Assembly (NCBI GenBank): GCA_031555505.1
Contig: JAVBUH010000073.1
Span: 1 to 20,926, forward strand
DNA: 20,926 bases
Reading direction: 5' to 3'
From: JAJDIA01 sp031555505
GTDB taxonomy: Bacteria > Bacteroidota > Bacteroidia > Bacteroidales > Tannerellaceae
Under the pieces are notes generated by a model, which saw only the letters and a program-made list of their open reading frames with translations, made no database searches and was not told the DNA's origin. Both the position numbers and the translations under genes were made by a program. Positions 7,717 to 15,212 of the stretch are shown here, piece after piece (the stretch's first letter is position 1; each line of letters starts with the position of its first letter).

Positions 7717-9497
7717 CGTTTTACAGGTTGGGGAGATGGAGCAAACTGGGCATAGTAATAATACGTATCGCCATACTGCTGCTGCACGGCGGCGGGCGGC
7801 AGGCTTTTGGCACCCTGAGCAAAGCGCACGAAGCGTTCATACACCGACGGATCGATGGCGTAGCTCCGGTATTCGTCCGGATTGTTGCGCATTGTGGCAT
7901 AGATGAGGCAGAGGGCTTCCTGATACAGTGGCGGAAGCGGTTGCCCGTGATCGCGCAGCACTCCGGCATAATGTAGGAAGGTACCGAAGTCTTTATTCAC
8001 CAGCAGGAAACCCATGGCATACTGGAAGGCGGCGGTATTATCCCAATGCTCGTCCAGCAGATACGCCATGGCGCTGGGGAAGATACGGGTAATGTCGTAG
8101 CTATTGTCGGTCACCGAACGTAACCGGCGTTTATCGGCCAGCCAGCCTGTAGCAGCCGCATCGCGCTCATCAAGCAAGGCTCTGAGCCTGCGTGCCTCGG
8201 GGCGGTACAGACGGGTGGTTTCGAGTAGTTTTATATACTTTTCCGCTAACACATACTCTTCATTCACCAGATAGGTTTCCACCAGGCACACAATCAGCCG
8301 GGGCTGGATACAGCGCTGGGCAGTCATCACACCGATAAAGGCAAAACGCTGGGCGGCGTTGATGTGGTTCAGTTGCCAGGCCACTTCGGTAGCTTCAATC
8401 AGGCCGAGGCGACCTTGCGGATCGTAGGGGATAAAGCCATCTTCACCGATTTGCTGGACACGGAGCAACACTTCGTTGAAACGTCCTGCGTGGGAAGCCG
8501 CCAGGTTGGTATAGATCAGGGCATCTTTATCGTGTACGCCGTGTGCAAGGGAATAGTCTACAATCTCGTTCCAGCGCCCCTGCCGGGCCAGGTAATCGTA
8601 ACGATAGACCTGTTCCAGCGGATCGCTTCCCCACCAGACACCGGCCGTCATTGCACCTGCGAGCAACACCAGGCTCACCACGCGGCAAAGCCGCTGGTTC
8701 CCGATCCATCTCTTATCACGCAATAGGTAGGCCAGCACAGCCACACCCGGAAAAGCAGCCCAAAACAACGCTAAAGAAACCGGCACCGGATTGCCGGGAT
8801 GATACAAGTACCTGCTCAGGAACGCTTCCCGCATCGGCACCACATACATCGTTCGCATGGCCACTAGTGGCACCACCAACGCCCAGGCCAGTGACGCTAT
8901 CGGTATCAGCCAGCGCCCTTTCCCTTCTCCACGGCAAGCTTCATACACACCCCACAGCAGCGCGAATAAGAGATGTGCCGGGGCTGCCACAAAATAGCAA
9001 AGCGTGAGTAATACAAACCCCACCACATACCGTGCCGCAGCAGGCTTCACCCCTGTGCAAGCCAACACCAGTGCCAACGCCCATCCGGCAGCCAACAGTA
9101 CAGCCACCGATTCTGCCGGCCAAATCCAATACAACGCCGCCGGAAGCAATGCCCAGCCCATCGAAACCTTCGCCCCGCAGCGGCGGAGGAAGCCAAAGAA
9201 CAGCGCCGCCAATCCCGCCAACAGAAACGCAATCAGACAGGCTGCGCCGCAGGAAAAATAGTAGGCCTGCATCGCAAACTCGGCCATCCAGCCATTCAGT
9301 CCGCCCGGCTGTTGCAGGAAAGACAGGAAGTAATCACCCGTATAGCGGAACATGGTGTACTGCTCTACAAAGTGATACCAATACCGATAGTTATATTCCA
9401 CATACAGAAAACTGCCTGCCAGAAAGAGCAGCAGCAGTAGGATATTGAGAAGCCGGTCGCCCGGCGGTTGTTGCAGTGGTTGTTTCATCGCACCCAT
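7713..9497 (-). CDS. Polytopic membrane protein (DUF6057-like)
   Basis: A 594-residue protein whose first 300 or so residues form about nine or ten hydrophobic helices rich in W, Y and A, starting with LLNILLLLLFLAGSFLYVEY. The C-terminal half (about 310-590) is soluble and helical, with TPR-like spacing, and ends in a Y-rich segment (YGDTYYYYAQF). I associate this architecture with a Bacteroidetes domain of unknown function (DUF6057), from memory and without a search. ATG codons at 9497 and 9488 are both possible starts. The stop codon overlaps the start of the heme-motif lipoprotein gene, so the two products are probably made together and may act together at the inner membrane and periplasm. 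No enzymatic motif is recognisable. Confidence 0.88.
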   Translation of the reverse strand: MGAMKQPLQQPPGDRLLNILLLLLFLAGSFLYVEYNYRYWYHFVEQYTMFRYTGDYFLSFLQQPGGLNGWMAEFAMQAYYFSCGAACLIAFLLAGLAALFFGFLRRCGAKVSMGWALLPAALYWIWPAESVAVLLAAGWALALVLACTGVKPAAARYVVGFVLLTLCYFVAAPAHLLFALLWGVYEACRGEGKGRWLIPIASLAWALVVPLVAMRTMYVVPMREAFLSRYLYHPGNPVPVSLALFWAAFPGVAVLAYLLRDKRWIGNQRLCRVVSLVLLAGAMTAGVWWGSDPLEQVYRYDYLARQGRWNEIVDYSLAHGVHDKDALIYTNLAASHAGRFNEVLLRVQQIGEDGFIPYDPQGRLGLIEATEVAWQLNHINAAQRFAFIGVMTAQRCIQPRLIVCLVETYLVNEEYVLAEKYIKLLETTRLYRPEARRLRALLDERDAAATGWLADKRRLRSVTDNSYDITRIFPSAMAYLLDEHWDNTAAFQYAMGFLLVNKDFGTFLHYAGVLRDHGQPLPPLYQEALCLIYATMRNNPDEYRSYAIDPSVYERFVRFAQGAKSLPPAAVQQQYGDTYYYYAQFAPSPQPVKR

Positions 9498-9512
9498 ATT
9501 GATTTACTGCGA

Positions 9513-9520
9513 CAAAGTTA
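9513..9520 (-). promoter_or_regulatory. Candidate -7 promoter element for the membrane protein/lipoprotein operon
   Basis: On the - strand the sequence reads TAACTTTG, an exact match to TAnnTTTG, 16 bases before the ATG at 9497. The implied leader is very short (about 10 bases), and I see no convincing -33 element at standard spacing. Confidence 0.4.
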
Positions 9521-9620
9521 CACTATTCCGCCAAAAACCGGTCACGCCAAGCCTGCGAAGTTTCCTGCACCCATAGAAGATGTTGCCATTAACTCCACCT
9601 AAACCGTGTTTATGTAAGCT

Positions 9621-12134
9621 TTACATGCCGCCACCGCCGCCCTGTTCGCCTCCGGAACCGGAGCCGCCGCTCTTCACGTCGTCGTTACTGATACCGCGCT
9701 GTACTTTCTTGATTTGTTCTTTGAGCGTACCGAACCGGTAGGAGACACTTACGTAGAAGCTACGTCCGGTATTGTAGTTCGTGTTGCGCGTATAGAATGA
9801 GGGGTCGATGGTGGTCGACTCAAACTTGCGGTGTTTGCGGAACGGTTCCTGCAATCCCATCTGCACGGTGAGTTTCTTTTTCAGGAAATCCTTGCCCAGC
9901 GAAAGGCCGGTGAAGTACATGGGCGACATTTCGGTCTGCAACTGAATACGGGAAGTGAAGTAGCCGCCGTTGAGGAAGATACGGAAATCCTTGGGCAGGT
10001 TGAATTGCGCATTGGCAAAAAGGTTGCCTTCCCAGCCGTTGTTGGCCATATCGTAGTACATATTATCCGGCAGATCGTCTTTGTTGCTCTTGAGGTCTAC
10101 ATAATTGAGTCCGCCGTTGAGGTTGATACTGAACCATGTCACCGGGTTCCATCTGCCGTACAGGTAAACACCGGTACGCTGCTGGCTGCCGATATTGCCA
10201 TAGGTAGTCTGGATAATATTGGGAAGATCGGGATCGATAAACTGATACCGCTGGATGGAATTGTCTACAAAGGTATAGGTGAGGCTGGCATTGACGTTGA
10301 ATTTTTGCGTGAACATGCTGTAGTTGAGGTTCACACTGTTACTCTTCTCCGAAACCAGGTTGGGGTTACCATAAGAAATGTTCAGCGGGTCGGTATCATT
10401 TACATACGGGTTGAGGTACCAGATACCCGGACGCTGGATACGCATATTGTAACCCAGGCGTATCTGGCTGGCCATATTCAACTGGTAAGAAAGGGTGGCG
10501 TTGGGCACAAGGTCGAAGTAATCATTCGAAAAGTTTTTCTCCGGCGCCCGGCGGAACTCTACGTTGAGGGCTGTCCCTTCGGCACGCAGGCCGGCTTTGA
10601 CACTGAATTTGGTGAATTTCAGCGCATAGCCCACATACCCGGAATAGATATGCTGGGTGTGGTTGAAGTAGCTGTCGTTGTTGGTGAAATCTTTCCAGAC
10701 ATTGAGCGAGTCTACAAAGTTCATGCGGTTGGTCTCACTGCTGCTCTGGCGGTAGATATACTTGGCACCCACTTCGAGTGTCTGGTTCTTGAAGAGTGGA
10801 GTGGTATAGTCTACCTGTCCGGTATGCTCGTCGGTCCAGGCCTCGTTGTCTGTCTTTTCGGGATACGGCACGAAGGGGATGTAGTTCTCTACGTTGGAGA
10901 TATCAGTGTAACTATCGCCACCGTCAGGCGAATGGCTGAAGCGGTAAGAAACCGTCAGCAGTTCGTCTTTCTTGCTGGTAGAGTGCTGATAGTCTACGTT
11001 GATATCGGTAGAACCGAAGGTGTTGCGCATTTCGGTTTCGCGATAGTAATAGTAGACGGGGTTCATGATGCTGTCGTACATATTGACATCGTATCTGGAC
11101 TTGTTCTTCATGTTGCCGTTAAAGAGGTTAGCGCCTACGTTGATCAGGTTCAGCGTATCGATCTCATAACTGGCTTCCAGGTATCCGTACTGGAAGGGAC
11201 CGCTGTATTTACTTTCCCCGGCTTGTTTCATGTATTTCTCGGCACCGTTATTCAGGTTCTCCCGTTCCATCGTGGAGGTGTTCCAGGGCGAGTTATTGTA
11301 GTTGTAGTTATACATGGCTGTGAGCCCCAATTTACCCATCTTGGACGAGATGTAGACGTTGCCACCATAATACCCCGCTGTGTTGGCATTGGCGCGGACG
11401 GTTCCGGTATAGCCCTGCATGGCGTTGGAGGTGGTGATGATGTTGATGATCCCTCCTACTCCTTCGGCATCGTACTTGGAACCGGGATCGGTGATCACTT
11501 CGATGTTCTTCACCGAGCTGGCGGGCATACTCTTGAGCACGTCTGACGGGTTGTTGCTCAACAGGTTGGATGGTTTACCGTTCATATATATCTTGAAATT
11601 GGAAGCGCCTTTGAGCTGTATCTTGTCTTCGCCGTCTACAGTTACCATCGGCACCTTACGGAGCATATCGAGTGTGTTGCTGGTGACGGCCTCAGGGTCG
11701 TCTTCCAGGCTGTAGGTGAGTTTGTCTATTTCGATCTTTACCAGTGGTTTCTGGGCCGAGACGGTTACTTCGCCCAGTTTCTGGGTATCGTCTGTCATAA
11801 AGAGTTTTCCCAGATTCACGTTGCGCGTGGCTTCGGAAAGGGTAAAAGGATAGGGCAAGGAGGTCTTACCGATCGATTGCATATATATAATGTAAGAACC
11901 GGCCATTGTGATCGGGGTCTCAAATTTACCGTCTTCATCACATGCCAGGAGTTTCACCGGATTGGCCGGTGCACTGGCCAGTACGATGCGCAAGGTGGCA
12001 TACGGCACTGTCTCGTTCGTCAGGGAATCTACAACTTGCCCTTTAATAGTGAAGGGCTTGGTATTGCTCATCTGGGCAGCCACCGGCAACGCCATCAACA
12101 GCACAAAACATAAGGAAAGTAGCTTTTCTTTCAT
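9621..12134 (-). CDS. TonB-dependent receptor-like outer membrane beta-barrel protein
   Basis: An 837-residue outer membrane protein. A signal peptide (residues 1-21, cleaved after AAQ) precedes a carboxypeptidase-regulatory-like domain (about 29-110, GQVVDSLTNETVPYATLRI), a plug domain (about 118-235, with IYMNGKPSN and GVGGIINIITT) and a beta barrel of the OMP_b-brl_3 type (about 240-815) with alternating YxVxYxF-like strands such as SFYVSVSYRFGTL. The protein continues past the last strand into an acidic and then glycine-rich tail (GGSGSGGEQGGGGGM), so it does not end in the usual terminal aromatic residue. There is no SusD-like partner next to it, which argues against a standard polysaccharide-uptake pair. 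The ligand is unknown. Transcription probably starts from the divergent region shared with the nitroreductase-like gene. Confidence 0.93.
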   Translation of the reverse strand: MKEKLLSLCFVLLMALPVAAQMSNTKPFTIKGQVVDSLTNETVPYATLRIVLASAPANPVKLLACDEDGKFETPITMAGSYIIYMQSIGKTSLPYPFTLSEATRNVNLGKLFMTDDTQKLGEVTVSAQKPLVKIEIDKLTYSLEDDPEAVTSNTLDMLRKVPMVTVDGEDKIQLKGASNFKIYMNGKPSNLLSNNPSDVLKSMPASSVKNIEVITDPGSKYDAEGVGGIINIITTSNAMQGYTGTVRANANTAGYYGGNVYISSKMGKLGLTAMYNYNYNNSPWNTSTMERENLNNGAEKYMKQAGESKYSGPFQYGYLEASYEIDTLNLINVGANLFNGNMKNKSRYDVNMYDSIMNPVYYYYRETEMRNTFGSTDINVDYQHSTSKKDELLTVSYRFSHSPDGGDSYTDISNVENYIPFVPYPEKTDNEAWTDEHTGQVDYTTPLFKNQTLEVGAKYIYRQSSSETNRMNFVDSLNVWKDFTNNDSYFNHTQHIYSGYVGYALKFTKFSVKAGLRAEGTALNVEFRRAPEKNFSNDYFDLVPNATLSYQLNMASQIRLGYNMRIQRPGIWYLNPYVNDTDPLNISYGNPNLVSEKSNSVNLNYSMFTQKFNVNASLTYTFVDNSIQRYQFIDPDLPNIIQTTYGNIGSQQRTGVYLYGRWNPVTWFSINLNGGLNYVDLKSNKDDLPDNMYYDMANNGWEGNLFANAQFNLPKDFRIFLNGGYFTSRIQLQTEMSPMYFTGLSLGKDFLKKKLTVQMGLQEPFRKHRKFESTTIDPSFYTRNTNYNTGRSFYVSVSYRFGTLKEQIKKVQRGISNDDVKSGGSGSGGEQGGGGGM

Positions 12135-12177
12135 CAGATTTAATTTATTTGAATATTTACGACTTCATCGTAGAGCG

Positions 12178-12185
12178 CAAAAGTA
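12178..12185 (-). promoter_or_regulatory. -7 promoter element for the outer membrane barrel gene
   Basis: On the - strand this reads TACTTTTG, matching TAnnTTTG. It implies transcription from about 12170 and a leader of roughly 36 bases before the ATG at 12134. The weak -33 position (TTTTC on the - strand) falls inside the dyad at 12196-12218. Confidence 0.6.
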
Positions 12186-12195
12186 AAGAGAATCC

Positions 12196-12218
12196 CATAC
12201 GAAAAGTATTTTTGTATG
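12196..12218. promoter_or_regulatory. Near-perfect dyad in divergent promoter region, candidate operator
   Basis: The arms CATACGAAAA (12196-12205) and TTTTTGTATG (12209-12218) are inverted copies with one G-T mismatch around a three-base centre. The dyad lies immediately upstream of the barrel gene's -7 element, across its -33 position, and about 50 bases upstream of the oppositely directed promoter. That placement suits a repressor or activator site; a hairpin role is less likely because it is upstream of both predicted transcription starts. Confidence 0.45.
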
Positions 12219-12270
12219 ATAAAGAAGTATAAAAAATGTCACCCAGTATTTAAATCGCTGCTAAATCAGT

Positions 12271-12278
12271 TATTTTTG
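12271..12278 (+). promoter_or_regulatory. -7 promoter element for the nitroreductase-phosphoesterase operon
   Basis: TATTTTTG matches TAnnTTTG exactly. Transcription would begin near 12284, which leaves a leader of about 20 bases before the ATG at 12304 and would place an upstream TTG start (12289) implausibly close to the transcript end. Confidence 0.6.
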
Positions 12279-12303
12279 CATAAAACCATTGAATGAAATC
12301 GTT

Positions 12304-12966
12304 ATGAAACAAATCGTATTAGTATTCACCGCATTACTCCTATTAACAGGTATGCAGGCACAGGAATTGAAAGTGATCAAGCTCGACGCTCCGCGGAAAG
12401 ACGGCGGAACGCCCGTGATGAAGGTATTCAACAACAGGCACTCCGACCGCGTATTTGCGGCCGACGCGCTCAAACCGATGGATCTCTCCACACTGCTCTG
12501 GGCTGCGAATGGTATCAACCGCGCGGATGGTAAACGTACTGCCCCATCGGCTAAAGACGTACGGGATGTAGACGTATTCGTGATCCTCAAAGAAGGCGCT
12601 TATATCTATGACCCCGAAGCACACGCCCTGAACCCGCTTACAGCTGGCGACCACCGGGCACTGGTAGCTGGTGGACAGGACTTTGCGAAAACGGCTCCCG
12701 TCTGTATCGTACTCGCCTCCGAACTCTCCCGCCTGGGCGACCCCACCAACGAAAACACCCGCCTGATGGGCGCTGTGGATGTGGGCATCGTGAACCAGAA
12801 CATCAACCTGGCCTGTGCTGCCCTGGGACTGTCTACTGTTCCCCGCGCCACGATGGATAAGGAGAGCCTGAAGAAGGTACTCAAACTGAAAGATTCGCAC
12901 CTGTTGCTGATGAACAACCCGGTGGGTTATCCGATCGGTGAAGTAAAGTATGTTCCTGTGAAATAA
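12304..12966 (+). CDS. Exported SagB-type / nitroreductase family protein
   Basis: A 220-residue protein of the FMN-dependent nitroreductase (SagB/ThcOx-type) fold. I chose the ATG at 12304 because it opens directly into a signal peptide (MKQIVLVFTALLLLTGMQAQ); a TTG 15 bases upstream would only add MNEIV. The mature part has the family's N-terminal flavin-binding segment (NNRHSDRVF), the LLWAANGINR motif, and the C-terminal VGIVNQNINLACAALGLSTV and NNPVGYP elements. Members usually reduce or oxidise small molecules using a flavin and NAD(P)H. Export by a Sec signal is unusual for a cofactor-dependent redox enzyme of this family, though similar secreted forms seem widespread in Bacteroidetes. 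It heads a three-gene operon, with only six bases before the next start codon. Confidence 0.9.
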   Translation: MKQIVLVFTALLLLTGMQAQELKVIKLDAPRKDGGTPVMKVFNNRHSDRVFAADALKPMDLSTLLWAANGINRADGKRTAPSAKDVRDVDVFVILKEGAYIYDPEAHALNPLTAGDHRALVAGGQDFAKTAPVCIVLASELSRLGDPTNENTRLMGAVDVGIVNQNINLACAALGLSTVPRATMDKESLKKVLKLKDSHLLLMNNPVGYPIGEVKYVPVK

Positions 12967-12972
12967 ACCGGC

Positions 12973-14061
12973 ATGGGATTTTTCAGTTCGATCATCTACC
13001 TGTATGTGGCAGGCAACGTATATGTATTTATCCGGGGATGGAAAGCCGTTCCCGGATTATCTTTGCCCGTAAAGTTGCTGCTGAGTCTGGTGTACTGGTG
13101 TGCCACAGCGTTGCTGTTTGCCTCATTTTGGAACCGGGGTGGCTACCTGCCGGCCGACATGGCGCAACAACTTTACCCGGCAGGTACGACTTGGCTGCTC
13201 TTTATCCTGTACATGACGCTGATCCTGCTGATGATCGATATTCTACGCATCTTCCGCCTGCGGTGGAAATATAGTTTTGTGGTTGCTGTGGGACTTACGG
13301 TCTGCATCCTGCTCTATGGAAGCTGGCACTACAACCATCCGGTGGTGAGGGAATTGCAACTGAAAATTGATAAACCGCTTACAAAACCTGGACAGACCCT
13401 CAAAGTAGTAGCCATGAGCGACCTACATCTGGGCCGGGGAACAGGCAAGAAGCAACTGAAAATGTATGTAGATCTGGTCAATGCCCAGCATCCCGACCTG
13501 ATACTGATCGGTGGCGACCTGGTAGACAACGCTCTCTCGCCGCTGTACGAGCAGCGTATGGAGGAAGAGTTGTCGCAACTGAAAGCGCCGCTGGGTATCT
13601 ACATGGTACCGGGCAATCACGACTATTTTGGCGGTGGCATCCATCTGGTCCGTAAATTCCTCCGGCAAACACCGGTCGTTTTGCTACAGGATTCACTGAT
13701 CACCCTGCCTAACAGCTTACAATTACTGGGGCGTGACGACCGCCGCGTCAAACGTAAATCATTGGCCGAGTGGAAAAAGAACATTCGGGCCGACCGACCT
13801 GTTATACTGTTGGATCACCAACCGTACGACCTGGAACAAACAGCCAAAGCCGGTATCGACATCCAGTTCAGCGGACATACGCACCGGGGGCAGATATGGC
13901 CGTTCAGCCTGATTGCCGACCGAATGTTCGAAATGAGCTATGGCTACCGGCAGATCGGGCAATCGCACATCTGTGTGTCGTCCGGTTTATCGCTTTGGGG
14001 ACCTGCGTTCCGGATCGGGACAGATAGTGAAATTGTAGTATTCAACCTTACTTTTCGATAA
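12973..14061 (+). CDS. Membrane-anchored metallophosphoesterase, first paralog
   Basis: A 362-residue protein with three or four N-terminal transmembrane helices (about residues 5-25, 33-52, 72-92, 100-118) followed by a calcineurin-like phosphoesterase domain. All metal-binding motifs are present: SDLH (Asp150, His152), GGD (Asp182), GNHD (Asn215, His216), DHQP (His282) and GHTH (His302, His304). It resembles the YaeI/YkuE-type group of membrane-linked phosphodiesterases, some of which act on lipid or cell-envelope substrates; the actual substrate is unknown. The gene starts six bases after the nitroreductase-like gene and ends six bases before a paralog, so the three are almost certainly cotranscribed. 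Confidence 0.94.
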   Translation: MGFFSSIIYLYVAGNVYVFIRGWKAVPGLSLPVKLLLSLVYWCATALLFASFWNRGGYLPADMAQQLYPAGTTWLLFILYMTLILLMIDILRIFRLRWKYSFVVAVGLTVCILLYGSWHYNHPVVRELQLKIDKPLTKPGQTLKVVAMSDLHLGRGTGKKQLKMYVDLVNAQHPDLILIGGDLVDNALSPLYEQRMEEELSQLKAPLGIYMVPGNHDYFGGGIHLVRKFLRQTPVVLLQDSLITLPNSLQLLGRDDRRVKRKSLAEWKKNIRADRPVILLDHQPYDLEQTAKAGIDIQFSGHTHRGQIWPFSLIADRMFEMSYGYRQIGQSHICVSSGLSLWGPAFRIGTDSEIVVFNLTFR

Positions 14062-14067
14062 CACAGT

Positions 14068-15192
14068 ATGAAGGTATTTCTCCAGTCTATCGTAGCCCAA
14101 CTGCTCTTCAATCCCTATATTTTCTACCGGGGATACCAGGCTATCCCGCCGGAAAAGAGTTGGCGGATACCTTATATAGTGCTTTTCGTGGTGGAACTGC
14201 TGCTTTACCTCACCGGCTTCTTCTTTCATAAGCTATTGCCGGATGATGTGTTCATCACCATTATGTATATATGCAATACCTGGTATGTGGCTTCCCTTTA
14301 TCTGGTAATGGCCTTGCTTGTACTGGAAGTGGTGCGGATCACCAACCGTTGGTGGCATTGGTATCCGCAGGTGATCAGGAAACACTGGGGAGGCACAAAA
14401 TTAGCCGTAATGGGTGTCATTGTAGCCGGCGTATGCCTGCTGATGGTACATGCCTACCATACGGTGATGAACCCGGTGGTAACCCATATACATCTTACCC
14501 TGCCCAAAGGCAGCAGCACGCGCGACAGCCTCACAATCGCCATGATGAGCGACCTGCACATCGGCGAAGTGATCGGAAAGAAACAGGTACAGAACTATGT
14601 GGCGATGGCCGATGCCCAACATCCCGACATGGTGGTACTGGTAGGTGACCTGATGGACTACGAATCGCGCTTTGCCGAACAGATGCACGCCGACGAAGAT
14701 ATCCGCCTGTTGCATCCTCCCCTGGGAACATACATCGTATTTGGCAATCACGAATACCGCGCCAATCGTTTTGCCAAGAAACGCTGGATTGAAAAGCTGG
14801 GCGGTACGTTGCTGATAGATTCAGTGGTCATGCCCGATTCCTCCTTCTACCTGATCGGCCGTGACGATTACATCAACAAACAACGTAAATCGCTGCACGT
14901 CCTGATGCAGGGTATCGATACGTCCAAACCGTTGATCGTACTCGACCACCAGCCCTGGTCTTTTGCCGAAGCAGCCATGAACGGGGTAGACCTTCAACTA
15001 TCCGGCCACACTCACAACGGCCAGCTTTGGCCCTACCCGCTTCTGATGAAACTCGTCTACGAGCAACCCTACGGTTACTACCGCAAAGGTCCCACCCAAT
15101 TCTATGTCTCTTCAGGCATCGGCATCGCCGGCCCTCCCTACCGCGTAGGAACAGTCTCAGAACTGGTGATACTCCACATCCGGTTTGAATAA
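14068..15192 (+). CDS. Membrane-anchored metallophosphoesterase, second paralog
   Basis: A 374-residue tandem paralog of the gene before it, with the same layout of N-terminal helices (about residues 5-20, 35-53, 63-90, 112-132) and a C-terminal phosphoesterase domain. The metal motifs are SDLH (Asp162, His164), GD (Asp194), GNHE (Asn227, His228), DHQP (His293) and GHTH (His314, His316). Unlike its neighbour it has GNHE instead of GNHD, a change just after the metal ligands that may affect substrate handling but should not abolish metal binding. Sequence divergence between the two is large, so the duplication is old and the copies have probably specialised. It ends 20 bases from the convergent protease gene, with no obvious terminator hairpin between them. 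Confidence 0.94.
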   Translation: MKVFLQSIVAQLLFNPYIFYRGYQAIPPEKSWRIPYIVLFVVELLLYLTGFFFHKLLPDDVFITIMYICNTWYVASLYLVMALLVLEVVRITNRWWHWYPQVIRKHWGGTKLAVMGVIVAGVCLLMVHAYHTVMNPVVTHIHLTLPKGSSTRDSLTIAMMSDLHIGEVIGKKQVQNYVAMADAQHPDMVVLVGDLMDYESRFAEQMHADEDIRLLHPPLGTYIVFGNHEYRANRFAKKRWIEKLGGTLLIDSVVMPDSSFYLIGRDDYINKQRKSLHVLMQGIDTSKPLIVLDHQPWSFAEAAMNGVDLQLSGHTHNGQLWPYPLLMKLVYEQPYGYYRKGPTQFYVSSGIGIAGPPYRVGTVSELVILHIRFE

Positions 15193-15212
15193 TAGATGTG
15201 TGGCTATAAACT

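Noticed and set aside
9612..9626. ATGTAA/TTACAT hairpin at the end of the barrel gene as a terminator
   Set aside because: The six-base stem is weak, has no T-tract and overlaps the stop codon.
9831..11546. Long + strand open frame of 571 codons antisense to the barrel gene
   Set aside because: It is a shadow of the - strand gene. Its translation lacks any domain, and the opposing frame has a signal peptide, plug and barrel.
12289..12303. TTG start adding five residues to the nitroreductase-like protein
   Set aside because: The signal peptide begins properly at the ATG at 12304, and the predicted transcript start lies too close to the TTG.
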